Assembly: GCA_003153585.1 (NCBI GenBank)
Contig: PLZZ01000151.1
Location: 762-7,077, forward strand
Direction: 5' to 3'
DNA length: 6,316 nt
Source of the DNA: Acidobacteriota bacterium
GTDB lineage: Bacteria > Acidobacteriota > Terriglobia > Acidiferrales > UBA7541
The position numbers and the translations under genes were made by a program. The notes under the pieces were generated by a model, which was not told where the DNA came from, did no database searches, and saw only the letters and a list, made by a program, of their open reading frames with translations. This document shows, one piece after another, positions 5,439 to 6,316 of the stretch (the first letter of the stretch is position 1; each line of letters starts with the position of its first letter).

Positions 5439-6316
5439 ATGTCCAACGACTCCTCAACCGCCCAACAAGACCCTGAATCCGAATATCGCAGCCGTTTGGA
5501 AGTAATGCGCGAGATCGAATCGCGATACAAACAGACCGCTGCGAAACTTGGTCCGACCACTCTGCTCTTCTTGGCCGTCTCGGTTGTCTGCGCGGGGTGG
5601 ATTATCACAACCAGGATCAGCGCAATTTACTGGGTCTTGCTCCCCGTATCGTTGCTCATTCTTTTCGCGATCGCTCATGAGCGCGTGATTCGCGCGATTC
5701 GAAGGAGCTCCCGTAAAATCGCCTTTTACGAACGCTGTCTCGCGCGAATCGGCAATAAATGGATGGGAACCGGCGAGACGGGCGACCGCTTTTCTGACCC
5801 GTCGCATCCCTACGCGCGCGATCTCGATGTCTTCGGAGCAGGGTCGCTTTTCGAGCTGCTTTGCACCGCGCGCACTCGAGCGGGTGAGGAAATTCTAGCG
5901 AATTGGCTTTTGGCTCCAGCCCCGCCGGACGAAGTGCGCCTTCGCAACGCCGCCATTTCCGAACTAAGCAATCGGCTCGATCTGCGTGAAGACTTGGCGG
6001 TTGTCGGAAAAGATTTTCGCTCTGGCGTTAAACCGGAAGCCCTGGTTATGTGGGGAGAAGGTACTTCGGCACTCAATCCCGGATTCTTGCAGATTCTTTT
6101 ACTCGTGCTTGGCTTACTGTGGATTTGCAGCCTAATTGCCTGGGCCGCTTTCGACCTCCGATATCCAGCTCTCCTGATTTCCATCGTGAACGCCGGAGTC
6201 GCCTCGAGATTTCACCAGCGCGCATCGAAGAGTGCTTCCGCGATCGAGGAAGCAGCTCACGACCTGAAATTGCTTTCGCAGGTGCTCGCTCTAATAGAGC
6301 GGGAGAAGTTTTCTTC
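5439..6316 (+). CDS. Membrane-associated MutS-family protein, N-terminal part (3' partial)
   Basis: The 292 codons present form an open frame that leaves the window at the right edge. The product resembles MutS-related proteins with membrane segments rather than canonical MutS: it lacks the mismatch-recognition N-terminal domain. Four hydrophobic segments are visible: about 39-57, 62-79, 216-238 and 242-258. Between the pairs lies a soluble part with HPYARDLDVFGAGSLFELL (123-141), then ARTRAGEEILANWLLAP (144-160) and LDLREDLAVVG (180-190). This matches the MutS core segment in which T-x-x-G-x-R/E-x-L-x-x-WL-x-x-P is followed by a run of R/L-rich helices. The ABC-type ATPase domain expected at the C-terminus (Walker A and B) would lie outside the window, so its presence is inferred. 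ATG 5439 is preceded by a modest GAG 8 nt upstream. The gene diverges from lexA across 159 bp. Function is unknown; a role in mismatch repair should not be assumed. Confidence 0.85.
   Translation, partial: MSNDSSTAQQDPESEYRSRLEVMREIESRYKQTAAKLGPTTLLFLAVSVVCAGWIITTRISAIYWVLLPVSLLILFAIAHERVIRAIRRSSRKIAFYERCLARIGNKWMGTGETGDRFSDPSHPYARDLDVFGAGSLFELLCTARTRAGEEILANWLLAPAPPDEVRLRNAAISELSNRLDLREDLAVVGKDFRSGVKPEALVMWGEGTSALNPGFLQILLLVLGLLWICSLIAWAAFDLRYPALLISIVNAGVASRFHQRASKSASAIEEAAHDLKLLSQVLALIEREKFS

Noticed and set aside
5810..6184. A 124-residue minus-strand open frame opposite the MutS-like gene.
   Set aside because: The plus frame has coherent membrane segments and MutS core motifs; the minus frame is Ser/Arg-rich and featureless.

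Overview
The window most likely comes from an acidobacterium (Acidobacteriota). This is inferred from gene families and was not tested by a search. The evidence is a secreted S53 peptidase followed by Ig-like repeats and a C-terminal membrane hairpin ending in CGGGG, a short DinB-superfamily protein of the MGFPKPDE type, and a MutS-family protein carrying membrane segments. The DNA is fairly GC-rich with a GC-rich third codon position, so long spurious frames lie opposite or beside the true genes.

Layout. Positions 1-3998 on the minus strand are one uninterrupted frame of 1332 codons that runs off the left edge. It encodes an exported pro-kumamolisin/sedolisin (S53) peptidase with a signal peptide, propeptide, catalytic domain, four Ig-like repeats, and a last Ig-like domain that appears to be split by two membrane segments. 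I read every codon of this frame and found no stop or frameshift. Its 131-bp leader (3999-4129) holds a strong inverted repeat that covers the ribosome binding site, next to a weak promoter-like sequence. Positions 4130-4639 (minus) encode a DinB-superfamily metal-binding helical-bundle protein. Sixteen bases upstream of it, 4656-5279 (minus) encode LexA, the SOS repressor. The 5280-5438 region is a divergent intergenic region. It contains a good sigma-70-type lexA promoter whose spacer holds a TTTC-N7-GTTC direct repeat, a plausible autorepression site. From 5439 to the right edge (plus strand) lies the N-terminal half of a membrane-associated MutS-family protein.

How the genes work together. 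lexA and the DinB-family gene are probably one LexA-controlled transcript. The MutS-like gene is transcribed away from lexA out of the same intergenic region, so a DNA-damage link is possible but unproven. The S53 peptidase is probably a separate unit acting outside the cytoplasm. I see no mobile element, CRISPR array, tRNA or rRNA. I do not see a clearly new multi-gene system. The points most worth a second look are the split C-terminal domain of the peptidase, the RBS-covering dyad, the direct-repeat candidate LexA site, and the membrane MutS paralogue.
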